Assembly (NCBI GenBank): GCA_013398175.1
Contig: VZRZ01003178.1
Coordinates: 395,868-459,867, forward strand
Origin: Climacteris rufus
Lineage: Eukaryota; Chordata; Aves; Passeriformes; Climacteridae
Length of the DNA: 64,000 nt
Direction: 5' to 3'
Position 1 is the stretch's first letter, and each line of letters begins with the position of its first letter. A program made the translations under genes and the position numbers. Below the pieces are notes generated by a model. It made no database searches and had not been told where the DNA came from. It was given only the letters and a program-made list of their open reading frames with translations. Shown in pieces: positions 23,701 through 35,000 of the stretch.

Positions 23701-26386
23701 AGCCAGCCCACGGTGCAGTTCATCATGCAGGGAAGTCTTCCAGCACTTGGCTGCGTGGCAGGGCAGAGCCTCACCCCAGAGCCAGGTACCCTGGCTACTG
23801 CATCTGAGCCAGGAATCCAAGCTGCTTCTGTTGGAAATGCAGAGGAAAAGATCAAAGCACCTAAACCTCCAATGGATAAAACAAAAAATGAGGAAGTGAG
23901 TGAATGCTACCAAGTAGCAAATGTATAAAGTTATTGAGCTATTTATTTGAACGTTTTCATTTGGGGGATTTTTAAACTTTCTGTACTGTATTTTCCCAGC
24001 TCTGCTTGTTTTGGTGACTGGCTATTCTAACCCAGGAGCAGCAGGCAGTCCTCTCTTTGAACTTGTTTGGGATTTATTCCGTTTGAGCGTTCTGCTCTCT
24101 CCTGCTTCATCACCATAGGACAGAGAGGGATTGAAACATCTAAAATACACTCTTAGAGTTCCGAAACTTTCTTGCATGAGTATGGAAGGGACTTTTCCAG
24201 AAACCAGAATGTCCAAATTTCTCTAAACACCTGGTTTTCTCCTTTCCCCTCCAGCTTTGAAATGAATGTCAATTCTCATAACAGTCCTACAGAGAGGTGG
24301 GACTGTATTTGTTGCTTATCAGCACTGAAAATGCAAAGATAGTAAAATACTTTGGAGACTTTTCAGTGCAAGTCCCTTGCTGCTGAGTTTTGGGTTTGGT
24401 ACACAGACCATCTGCTGTAGACATAGTGGATGCTAACACAAGAACAAAAACTTCCCAGCCAATTATTTTGCTTCCTACCATAAAACAGTAAGATCCATTT
24501 CCCACTGAGCCTTCATTTATGAGCAGCAGTTTTTATGAACTTGTTTTGATGGCACCTGTAATCATTACTTTATAGACAACTCTGCAATTTCCAGATTGCC
24601 TTTAGAGCTCCCTGAAGCTTTATATTCTCAGTTCTGGTTTGCTGCTTTTAGAACCTGATGCCTTTTGTTGGATCTGTGTTTAATTCAGAGCTGCTGGAAG
24701 AGAAGGAGGAGATCAAAATTACTAAGTCCACGTTGTAGTCACTTACTTTAAACACATTCTTTAAGACACAGAATGAACGTTACATAAAACAAGGGTTCCT
24801 CATAGCACAATCTGGTATTTGTTTCAAGACAGCAATTGACAGTAAAGGAAATCACTTTGAGGTGATTACTTGTGTTGTTGAAATTGTGAAATGAGAGTTT
24901 TCATTGTTAGAGCATTTCTCAGAAAAACAGATTCAGAAACCATTCCCAAGACAGCACAAGGTAATGAAGTTCTCTTTCCTGTGCAGTACATGAAGAAGCT
25001 TCACATGCAAGAAAGGGCTGTGGAAGAAGTGAAACTTGCCATCAAACCATTTTACCAGAAGAGGGAGATTACGAAGGAGGAATACAAGAGCATCCTTCGG
25101 AAAGCAGTGCAAAAGGTAAGGGCCCAGGGAAAGGAAATGGAGAGGAGGAGCTGGCAGGTCATTAAATAAGTGGCAGTACTTTGGATTGCACTTGCCTGTT
25201 TCAGCAATGACATGCCATAACTGAGTAGCAGATCTTTGGACCCTGACTCACACTCTGCAGTCCTGTGCTGTAAGCAGGACTGATTGATGTCACTGATGAG
25301 AACTGTCAGTCTGTTCCTTGTGTAAGATCATGTTTTCAGTGGACAAGAATATTACTAAGCTTCAGCTGCCTGGGCTGGAAAGTTCCGTGGTCAAATACCT
25401 CTCACCAGGACCTTCAGCCAGAATTCTAGCTGTTTCAGATAAAGTGAGAAAATACCTTGTGCATTGGTTCCTTGAGCATCTGTGGTGTCCCTGAACCTTG
25501 CAAGAGGGCCTTGCAGTTTTGCTGATGTTGACTTTTGTCTCAAATCTTAGTGCTGGCTAGATCATGGCTAAACAAGACCTGATCAGCAGGTAAATGTTGT
25601 CGTGTGAGGGAATGTAATGCTCTTGTGGTCAAGGCAGTTAATTGATGCTTCAGAGAACTGTGTTTTCTCTCTGCTCTGCATTCTTGCTATCACTGAGAAA
25701 TTCCATCATTCATAAAAATTCCTGAGATAATGGCTGCAATTTCACATGTTCTGTGTGACCCATATAAACCTCAAGTGTTGTTTGCAGGAGAGCTGAGCAA
25801 TACCAGTTGCTGCTGAAGTCACTGTGAACTCTTCTCTGAACACAGATGAAGTTCCTTTTGTAGGGTCTGTTCTTTCTCCCCTATCTCAAAATGGGCTCTG
25901 AAAATTGCCACATTCTTTTAATCTGAGCATTACTTCCTCAAAAACATCAGAAATATGTCAACACTTCCTTGGTTGCCACGTACCATGTAAAACTGGATGT
26001 ATGGATGTATGGAAAGCCTGTAGTAAAAAAGAGTGATTTTACTTCTACGTGCCTCTGCGTTCAGTGGGTGCTCAGTAGATAAGGTCTGAGCCATTTCTGG
26101 AATGCTTGAAGGAAAATACTGTTCTTGTCTTTGTTTTCTGCTTTATGTACCCTGCTGTGAATCTTGAGGGTCCTGGACAGCTTAGGGCCACTTGCCTGTT
26201 GCCTGCCTGAGCTGCTGTCATTGATCAAGTGCTCTTTCTGGTCCCCTGCAGATCTGCCACAGCAAAAGTGGAGAGATCAACCCTATGAAGGTGGCTAATC
26301 TGGTGAAGGCATATGTGGAAAAATACAAACACATGAGGAAACATAAGAAAACTGATGGTGAAGATGCACGAGAAGTGGAAAACTGA
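5800..26386 (+). CDS. PHRF1: PHD and RING finger protein PHRF1 (17 coding exons)
   Basis: Exons: 5800-5890, 6229-6351, 7844-8076, 9038-9121, 10090-10211, 11837-11934, 12467-12639, 14086-14215, 14520-14659, 15510-15697, 16467-16586, 18520-18674, 19534-22326, 23027-23178, 23635-23895, 24987-25115, 26252-26386. All introns are GT-AG and all phases match, giving 5127 nt and 1708 residues (human about 1650). The start has a strong Kozak context (GCCATGG) and reads MDEDSQDEL, like human. Domains: acidic N-terminus (about 35-90); RING with CPIC at 117-120 and CLDCIVEW, to about 157; PHD at 197-241, starting FCEVC and ending WFCPAC; basic stretch (about 350-400); SR-like region (about 1028-1255); conserved helical C-terminus (about 1622-1700). 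Known role: nuclear E3 ubiquitin ligase and phospho-CTD-binding SR-like protein, linked to TGIF turnover, TGF-beta signalling and H3K36-methyl reading in DNA repair. Nothing looks broken. Non-coding 5' exons were not found. Confidence 0.95.
7844..9121 (+). other. PHRF1: PHRF1 RING-finger exons 3 and 4
   Basis: Exon 3 (7844-8076) begins with a run of acidic residues coded by GAT/GAA/GAG triplets, then gives the first RING cysteines (CPIC, residues 117-120), the Cys-x-His stretch NCSHYFC and the CxxC of FCLDCIVEW. Exon 4 (9038-9121) supplies the last cysteine (NSCPVDR). The RING is therefore split by a 961-base intron directly after IVEWSK. All zinc ligands needed for a C3HC4-type RING are visible. 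Confidence 0.9.
10090..11934 (+). other. PHRF1: PHRF1 PHD-finger exons 5 and 6
   Basis: Exon 5 (10090-10211) encodes FCEVCGRSDREDRLLLCDGCD and exon 6 (11837-11934) encodes YHMECLNPPL through EWFCPAC. Together they give the full C4HC3 zinc-ligand set of a PHD finger at residues 197-241. The intron between them falls within the glycine codon of the DGCDAGYH motif. Confidence 0.9.
16709..16724. repeat. (GT)8 microsatellite
   Basis: Eight uninterrupted GT units in PHRF1 intron 11, flanked by further imperfect GT steps. A short dinucleotide repeat likely to vary in length. Confidence 0.8.
17770..17845. repeat. A/C-rich low-complexity tract
   Basis: Irregular A runs broken by single C bases or short C groups in PHRF1 intron 11. 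Same type as the tracts at 1760 and 44656. Confidence 0.6.
19534..22326 (+). other. PHRF1: PHRF1 giant exon 13 with SR-like region
   Basis: A single 2793-base exon encodes residues 553-1484, over half the protein. Acceptor CATAG at 19529-19533 and donor GTAAGT at 22327 keep phase 1 on both sides. The N-terminal part is Ser/Pro-rich. The middle (20960-21640) is rich in RS, SR, KKKK and RDR runs typical of SR-like proteins, matching binding of phosphorylated RNA polymerase II tail known for PHRF1. At least nine psi-K-x-E motifs (such as VKTE, VKSE, VKLE, IKEE, VKIE, VKEE) are spread along it. It ends with the conserved VKRVTWNLQEE. Confidence 0.93.
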
Positions 26387-28500
26387 GAGCAAGCCACAGC
26401 CAGCGTGACTTGGACTGAACTTATCCTAGCTGTGGACATGATGGGCATAACAGACCTGCAGTTGCATCTCATTGTAAACAAAGTGCAGAGAAACAAGATT
26501 ATAATAGAATTTATCTATGGAACCTTCTGTTGAATTGTTTCCATATGGGAATGCATTTAGGATTTTTTTGGATTACCTACAGCTGTAGAACTGCATAACA
26601 ATCAAATGCCTCAGACCAGCAGAGTAATTCGAGGGGAAACACAGAAGAGATTAATGTTTGGGACTCCCGGATTGCTGCAGTTTTCAGGGTTACTGTGATC
26701 ACATTTTTGGGCCATGCACTTGTCTTGCTAAAGTTTGAAACTGGACACCACTTTTCATACAGTGTATTGAGGGCTGTATGCTGTTTCCCTTGTGTTTATT
26801 TATGGAAATATGGTTTGTCTTTAGAAGTTTCTGATTTAATACTTGAAATGTTGCATTTTTAGCCCGTTGGATGGTGAGCGAAGCTTTACTCGCTCTGGCA
26901 TTTGGGGATTGCAGAAATGAGCTAACCTTTATAAACTGACTTCAGAAACACTGCTCAAGCTGTGGTGTTCATTTACATTATGTTGGAAGTATCCTGTTAG
27001 TGAAAAAAATTAATTTTGGGGTGGGAGATTGTGTTGCACTTGTGTAAATAATGCACTGATGGCTGGTTTTGTGTCTGCCTTTCAGGAACAAGCAAAACAA
27101 AAAGCAAACGTTGTCAATTTTCAATAAGAAGCCTGAAGGATATGGTTGAACTGATGTACAAAGCAGAAATGTGACAGAGTTTATAAAGTTATTTTGAATG
27201 GTTTTTGTCCTATAGCAGGTGTCATTTGTTTGTTTTGCATCTGCTTCTTGCCCTGGCTGCTCTGTATAAACCTGCACACTTGGCTCTTGCATAGGGAATA
27301 CTGTGTTTGTGGAAGAAGATTGCAATTGGTTTAGTAGTTGTCCCTCCTCCTCTGTAGGAGAACTGGTTTTCCTCACAAGAATCAAAGGAGCCCAGCACAC
27401 ATTCTGACTTCATCTTGATTTTTTTAGCAAAGCTCCTGGCTTGTATGCACTGCAGAGCAACAGATCTTTGGAGTGACCATCTGAAATGCAGTCCCTTAAA
27501 TGATACTCAGCACCCTTGAACCTGACTGGAATAATTCCCTTTTAAACTGTGCTAGGGAGGAGATGTTTCACATGAAGAGAAAACCAGTAAGTTACAACTC
27601 AGAAACTGCCTTTCCCTCCATGGGAACTGATTTGGGGAATTTATTTTTTTAGTAATTTAAACAAAACAAGTGTATATGCCAATAGTGTTTGGACTGGCAC
27701 AGTGCTTCACTGCCGTCATTCACTATGCTAGCAGGGTGTTTTTCGATGAATCCTGAGCATTTTGGAGTTAATCTTCCTTGGCTCTGTATCCTTCCTCTAT
27801 GGAAGTGCAGCCTGGATGGATAAGTCTGGATAAGGAAGTGATAACTTCAGGGCTGCTTTGAAGATTTTTGGAAGAGACACAGTACTGACTGCAGCAGAAC
27901 AGCTGCAAGAGAAGCTGTAGTTTTCAAGCTAAACTTGTAGCTAGAGTACATACCTGGAACATGGGTGTGGGGCTGTAAATACAAACACTGCTGATTTCTT
28001 GACAAAATAGAAATTCAGAAACTTTTATGGCACTGATTGCACAAGAGGGAGAGAATGTGATCTCGTTGTGCATATGCTTAGGCTGGAAATTGGACACCTC
28101 TGAATATGTCAGAGGAACAATTCTGCTCTAACCTGTCTGCACAGGTGAAAAGGGTAGGTGGTGTGAAAAACAAGGCTTGACCAAATAACAGAATCAGCTA
28201 CACTGTTTACCAGGAAGACAATGTCAGTCTGTTTTATTCCTCAGACTGTTTCGCTGCTTTAAATTCTTGTTTAATGTTAGGCTTGACTTGGCAGGAGAGA
28301 TAACCTGTTGCAGGGTGTGTTAGGAGTGTCTTCCCTGTAAGGCCTGTTAAATCTGTTACCTCTGCACCTGCCATGGCCTGAGGGGCAGTGAGACTGAAAA
28401 CTACACCTTCTGCATGTGCTTTCCACTGAAGTTACATGAACAAGAGTAGTGGTTCTTTTATTCTGTCTGCCATTTAAAATAAATTATAAAATTGTTAGCT
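26387..28500 (+). other. PHRF1: PHRF1 3' UTR (inferred)
   Basis: After the stop at 26384-26386 there is about 2.1 kb of AT-moderate, non-coding sequence. The first clear plus-strand AATAAA is at 28478-28483. No coding exon lies between the stop and this signal, so I infer a long 3' UTR. Earlier, non-canonical poly(A) signals could be used. Confidence 0.5.
28478..28483 (+). terminator. PHRF1: Candidate PHRF1 poly(A) signal AATAAA
   Basis: Canonical AATAAA about 2.1 kb after the stop codon, and the first I find downstream of it. A cleavage site would be expected near 28500. Inferred only from the hexamer. Confidence 0.4.
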
Positions 28501-28865
28501 GCCCTGTGGGAGAGGCAATGAGAAACATACCTAGGAATGCTATTTCTGCCACCTTCTAGAAAACTAGACTCTGTATCCTACTTGCTTGGGGTTTTTTCCC
28601 TTTCTGGTTGACTCCCGGGTAAGATGCTGCCACCTCTTTAAGGGAAGAAATCTTATTTATTCAACACATGCAGTAGTTTGGTAACAGCATAACCTCTTGT
28701 TAGTGTCCTTTTGTTCCTGTGCAAGAGTAGTAATGCCAAAAGCTCATTCAGCACGGGCAGGGAGGGATGCTGCACCAGGAATTTAACCTGCTCTGCTAGG
28801 TTAGCTGCTCTGCCACCATGTTTGTCTCATAGGTGACCTCCAGAACTGCTTTCAGGACATAACCC
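28501..28865. other. Intergenic PHRF1 to ROCO gene
   Basis: About 360 bases between the presumed PHRF1 end and the GC-rich first exon of the ROCO gene. I see no coding sequence, repeat or RNA gene here. Confidence 0.5.
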
Positions 28866-28975
28866 ATGTGGCCAGAGGTGCTGGGGTTGTTGAGAGCTGC
28901 TCTGAGGTTGGATGGAGAAAGAGAGGGTGGGGTTCCCTGGCAGAGCTCGGGGAGGCGGGGAGCGAAACAAGAGGA

Positions 28976-28985
28976 GGAAGCGAAA
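28976..28985 (+). promoter_or_regulatory. ETS-IRF composite element (EICE)
   Basis: GGAAGCGAAA matches the GGAANNGAAA consensus bound by PU.1/Spi-B together with IRF4 or IRF8. It lies 49 bases before the proposed ROCO start codon, in a purine-rich stretch with another GCGAAAC half-site at 28962-28968. The position is typical of a TATA-less leukocyte promoter. Binding is inferred. Confidence 0.5.
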
Positions 28986-29033
28986 GGGGGAGGCGAGCGC
29001 CGGAGGATCCAGCTGGTGCCACGCTGCAGGGTC

Positions 29034-32000
29034 ATGGCCCAGCCCAGAGCCTGTGAGTAGCTGCCCCAGCTCTTCACTGCTCTGGCTCAGTGGTGGTGGG
29101 AGTCCTTTGACTTATCCCTGAGGGAGGGACCAGCATTTGGGAGAGGGCAAAGGTTTGCTTTCCTGCTGGGCTTGGAGTATGTCCCAGGTTTAAGTGGTGA
29201 TCCTGAGAAACGATGATGAGTCAGTCCTGAGCAGGGTGCATTGCATAAGGGGATGCTGTGCTTGGTGTCGTGAGGAAGTGAAATAAGGGAGAGGAAAGCG
29301 ACTCTCACCATGTTTTGCTCTGGTATCGTGTGATCCCCGTCTTGATGGCGCTCTCTGCTCCTGCAGATCGCTCTGCTCTGAACACCCTCTGTTTGGGGAT
29401 GTTCTCAGCCATCACTGAGCCCCTGCCTGTTTGCCCTGTCCTTTGGGGAACCCCACAGTCCCTGCGTTATTCCCCCAGTCTCCCAGGGCTGGGAGCATCT
29501 CTGCAGGGAATCACAGCATCATCTGGGGGCGGGGGGATGTGAAAGAGGAAGTGTCTGAACTCGCTGGCCCTGGCCTCAGTGCTTCTCCATAGCTGTGGTC
29601 AAGAGCTGAGAGTGGGCTGGGCAAGTTGTTTGGGGTGCAGCTGTCCTGACGTTGGCCCTGCCCCCCAAGCCAATGCTGGGATTAGAAACCTCCCAGTTTT
29701 GGGGGAGATGCAGCTGGAGATCTCACAGGTCTCAAAGCATGAGAACAAACCTGTTAATGTGACACTTGGGCTGCAGGTCAATGTCTGGTGGGAACTGTTC
29801 CTGTGTCTTCAGCCCCAGCCAAGATTCTCAGCTTCAGTTCCTCTCTTGAGAGGAGACGGGCTGTTCCAGCAGTAATTGTGGTTGCTCTAATCAACCAGCT
29901 CCTCTGCTTTTCCTTGCTGGCCAAAATTATCCCAAATCAAGTCACACAAGAAAACGAAAAAATGGTTTGCAAGCCCAAAGGGTCAAAGTCTCTCTTAACC
30001 ACCTTCCCTGTCCCATGTGTCCAGGTCAGGAACAGGACAACGGATTGTGTGAAATAAATCTCTCTACCCAGAGGCTGCGTGTGCTCCCGCCCGCAGTCCT
30101 GAACAATTCCACACTAGAGAGCCTCGACCTCGACAGGAACAAGCTCAGGAGCATCACTGGCATTTCTAAGCTTTGCAACCTCAAGAAGCTGATACTGTCC
30201 AAGAATGAGATTGTGGACTTTCCCAGTGAAATCCAGAGCCTGGTCTATTTAGAGAGGCTCGAGCTGAATCAGAACCAAATCCGGATCATCCCGGAGGGGG
30301 TTTTCTCCCATCTCCCCAGGCTTAAGCACTTGCGGCTGAACAACAACCGTCTCTGTGCCCTCCCCAGGGACCTGGCAGCTTGTCAAGGCAGCCTCCAGTA
30401 CCTCAACATCTCCAACAACCTGTTCCGGACCTTCCCGCAGGCTGTCCTGCAGCTGGCACACTTACAGGAGCTCCATGTGCAGAATAACATCCTTCGCCAG
30501 CTCCCCAGGGAGCTCTTCCAGGGACAATCCCTGAAAATGTTTAAGGCCAGTGGGAACCCGCTCCGGAAGCCACCCAGTGAAGTGTGTGCTGGTGGCATTC
30601 AGCAGATCCGGAATTACTTCAGCCAGCTTCAGCACGCTCTGGGGCAGGAGGACAAGAGGGTCAAGACCATGTTCCTGGGGGCCTCCCTGGCGGGCAAATC
30701 CACCATCTGCCAAAGCCTGAAGCAAGGGCAATCCAAACTGGTGCCCAAGGAAGAGCGAACAGTTGGGATAGAGATCAGTGAGTTCCAGATCGAGGACTTC
30801 ACATTTCTCTTCTGGGACTTTGCCGGCCAGCTGGAATACTACATGACTCACCACGTGTTCATCACCCCACAGGCGCTTGTCATCCTCGTCATCAATCTTC
30901 ACATGTACGTGCTGAGCTGGTTTGCATTCCAAGTGGAGTGTGGGAACTAAAAAGGAGCCAGGGAAACTTTTCACTGCACAAATTCCCACCATTTCCATTG
31001 GACGTAGAGTCCTGGTCTTCTCACCATTGGCATAGCTGGCTCTCCCTCTCCCCATTTTTGCAGATCAATCTTTTGATCCAGCAGGTCTGTCATCACCTTG
31101 CCAAAGGCCTCTCTTTGGAGGGGTTGAGTATGCACTAAATCCTTATGTGACAACTGAACCCCATCTAAATGGACTTGCTTTCTGCAAAAACAAAATCCCT
31201 ACGATCCCTCCTGCATCCTGTGGTGTTCCCTGAACTTGGAGGGAGCATTAGGCTTGGGATTTGTGTTACAGAGCGATGCTCCCATCCGCAGGGATGGACT
31301 CTGCTACACCCTCTAGCTTTAACTGGCTTAGGTTAAGGACAGAAAACTGAAGAATGAGCTTGGATACAGCCCATGTCAGCTGTATCTGAGCTCTTCTCCA
31401 GTGAGCTCCTGGGACAGCACAGGCTGTGTGGCCAGACCTGCACTGGTGGAAGTTGGCTGGAGATCCAGAGGGTGAGACGTGAATTTGGGATTTTCTTTTT
31501 CTCCCTCCCCAGGTACCAAACTAACGACAAAACTTTCAAGGAGCTTGTTGGCTTCTGGATCAACAACCTGTCCATGCGAGTCCCAAACTCGGTGGTGCTT
31601 CCCGTGGGAACCCATGTGGACTGCTGCCAGGAGCAGGAGGTGGCAGAGAAGAGACGTGACATCATGGCCAGGATCGCAGTCATGCTGGCAGAGAGGAAAA
31701 GCAACCTCACTCATTTCATCCACAACCTGGAGTGCAGCGAGGAGCCCAAGTTTTATGTGGACCAGTGGGAGAGGCTGAAGGAGATGGAGAGCTGCAGCTT
31801 AACCGTAGGGCTGAGATTATCCTGGGTTCTGGCTGGCTGTGTCACCCTCTTGTCTCTGGCAGCCCACTGTGCTACTGCCCATGGTGACGTGGTGCTAATG
31901 CATCAGGCCACTACTGCAGCCACTCCCCGGGCTGGGGTGGACATGGTAGCCCCTGGCTGTGACCTGCGGGGTCCTTGTCCCTGCTAGGTGATGGGCATCT

Positions 32001-35000
32001 CCTCCTGTGGCTTGTAACAAGTGCTTGAGGAGGAGTGTGAGGGGTCAATCACCATCCAGGTGATTTCCAGGAACTGCTGCAGAACAAAGGTGTGAAGGAA
32101 GTTCCCTCTGAAGCTGAGTCAGTGCTGTGTCCCATCCTGGGTGACCTCATTGGCATTAAGTCCTTCCTTTACCTCACAGGTTAAAAGACTCCTCTAGGTG
32201 TGCATTTGGAAGGTATGTTCTTTCTCTTTTCCAGATCTTAAACTTAATTGCTGTCAACTGCATGGATCACCGTGACATCAAAAAGCTTGAGGCCACTATT
32301 TTGGAGCATGTGAGGAATGAGGAGCTCTTCCCCGAGGTCATCCGAGTGCTGCCGCCCGTCTACAGGCAGGTGGAAGCTGCCATCGTGGATCTTGCCCAGA
32401 GCGAGGAGATGGCAGGTCATGGTGAGTGGTGCATCACCCCTGCCACACCTTCCTGAGAGCACCTCCTGTCCTGTGCCTGGCACAGGCTCTCTCCAGTGCT
32501 TTCCTGAATCTGGGATGGGCTCTCCAGTGCTTGCTGCACCTTCTGGCCCTGTTCGTGTGGCAGTGGGGTCGCTGCTGAAGGCCCTGCAGTGTTATTGCTG
32601 AGCACACCTGACCTGGCCATGTTGTCTGGTTTCTTGCAATTCACTGATGTTTTTCTTTCTCCCCTTTTCCCTGTATAAGTAATTAAAAAATCTTGCAGGA
32701 AGGAGCTCCGCAGTTTTAATGCTTCTATGTGATTTCCAAATTTACGTCCTGCTAACTTTATTCAATGGCCCCTGTCCCTCCCTAGGCCCTTTTTCATGTC
32801 TCCTGTGACTTATCCAGACTAGCAGGCAGCTCCAGCTCCTTGCTTACATATGTGAAGCAGGTATGAACCCCACCAGTTCCTGGGGTCATCTCTGGCTCCC
32901 CTGGCCACTGTAGGATTAGAGAATAAGTAGCCTTTTTTTTTTTTTTTTTGTGGACATAAACCAGATTTTATTGCCTGTCTCTCTGCATTGCTGAATGACA
33001 ATCTGAGGTTTAACTGGCAATCTGAGGTTTTCTGGCTGGAAACAAACCTGCTTTCTCTAACAATAAAAAAAAAACAGTATTAGCCTCGTTTTCCAGAAAG
33101 TCCTGGCAGGCTCTTGCCACTGCTGAGGCAAGGCAAGACCATGGGAGCTGCAGAGTGGCAGTGGGACAGCTGAGGACAGGCAATGCATTTTGGGTCACAG
33201 CCACTGAGCATCGCTCCAATCCCAGCTGCTTCCCCAGGGAGGGCAAGGGTGGCAGGGGATGCTGCTGGTGTTTGTTGGCTCCTTAAAGCATCTGCCTTGG
33301 AATGCTGTGTCTGATAACAGGCAAGCTGAGTTCCTCCATCTCCCTCTAGGCATGATGGACCTCCAGTACCTGCTCAGCAAACTCTCCCAGCGCAAGCACC
33401 TGGCCAGCCTGGGCAGAGAGCTCCTCCAGGACATCTTGCGGTACCTCCACCGCATCGGGCTCGTCGTGTGGTATGAGGAAATCAAGCACTTGGAAAACAC
33501 TGTTTTTCTCCAGCCTACCTTTTTAATAACTATGTTCAAGGTGAGCGTGGGGATCAGGACCATCTAGGACCAGCTTTGCTGGGCTCCTCTCACTGCCACC
33601 TCACCTGTCCTTCTCTTGCCATGCAGCTCCTAGTGCGGTACCGCCTGGTCCAGCAGCTCGAGAGCATCTCTGTGGAGACGCTGATCGGGGAACACGCCAC
33701 CATCAGAGACAGGGCCAACTGGGTGTGGACCTTCAAGTCAAAGGCAATGCTGTGCCACCAGGCTGTGCGTGCCCTGGTGAAGCACCAGCTCTGCTCGGAA
33801 GGGATGAGGGATGTCTTTGAGGAAATCATGGGACACAGGCCTCACAGAGGGAGAGGGAAGCTCTTTAGCCTCCTGGAGCACTTTGAGCTCTGCCTGGAGG
33901 TGAGGAACGCCGAAGCGCTCAACCCACAGGCCAGTGAGTTTGTGCCTGGGAAGCCATGGGAGACAACACGGAGCCAAGGCGAATCCTGGTACTTGTTCCC
34001 AACCTACCTGAACCAGACTGAGGAAGTCTCTGAGGTGTGGGGAGGAGATCACCCCGAGGACCTCCACATCCGTGCCTACTTCTCACCTGAAATACCTGAG
34101 GGCTTCTTCCAGAGGTAAGCACTGGTTTCCAGCCCCCCATGAGGTTGTGGGATTGAATTTGATTGATGCAGTGCCAGGATGACATTCAGCAAGCCCTTGG
34201 CTGTTGAGACTGTATCTGCTGAGGCCTGAGCCTGGGACTCAGGATACCAGAGCGGCTCCTCAGCTCTGCCACACTTGTGGAGCCCTGGAGGAACGCTTGT
34301 GATGTTCGCTGCCTGCACGTGAGCAAAGGCCATGCTCCTTCTGGTCCGCCTTCCATCTGAGCGGGTGTTTGCCTACTCTGTGCCCATCCAGGCAGTCAGT
34401 CAGTCACAGTCCCACCCAAGAATGTTCCAGTTTCTATGGCTGTTGGGACTGTACCAGTTTTTGAAACATCTCCTGGATTTGTGGACTTGCATCCAGAGTT
34501 TTATGGTGCTGGGGTTAAACCGCAGAGTTTATGGTGCAGAGTCTGATGGTGCTGGGGTTAAACCGCAACTGGCAACCAAACACCACAGAGCCACTCACTC
34601 ACTCCCCATAGTGGCACTGGGGAGAGAATCAGAAAAGTGAGAAGACTCATGGGTTGAGATAAAGACAGTTTAATGGTTGAAATAAATAATAATAGTAACA
34701 GTAATAGCAATCATAATATTGCAATGAAAAGGAAACTTTTCATTTTATCAAAGAAATAAAACCCAAGGAGAACAAATGATGCAAATGACAAACAATTGGT
34801 CAGCACAAACTGATGCCTAGCCTGTTTCCAAGCAATGGTCCCCCAGCCAGCTTTCCCCCAAGTTTATAGGCTGTGATGCCACACAGTGTGGGATAACCCT
34901 TTGGTCAGTTGGGGTCATCTGTCCTGAGTGTGTCCCCTCCCAGCTTCTTGTGCATCCCCAGCCTCCTTGCTGGCAGGGCAGCATGAGAACCTGAAAAGTC

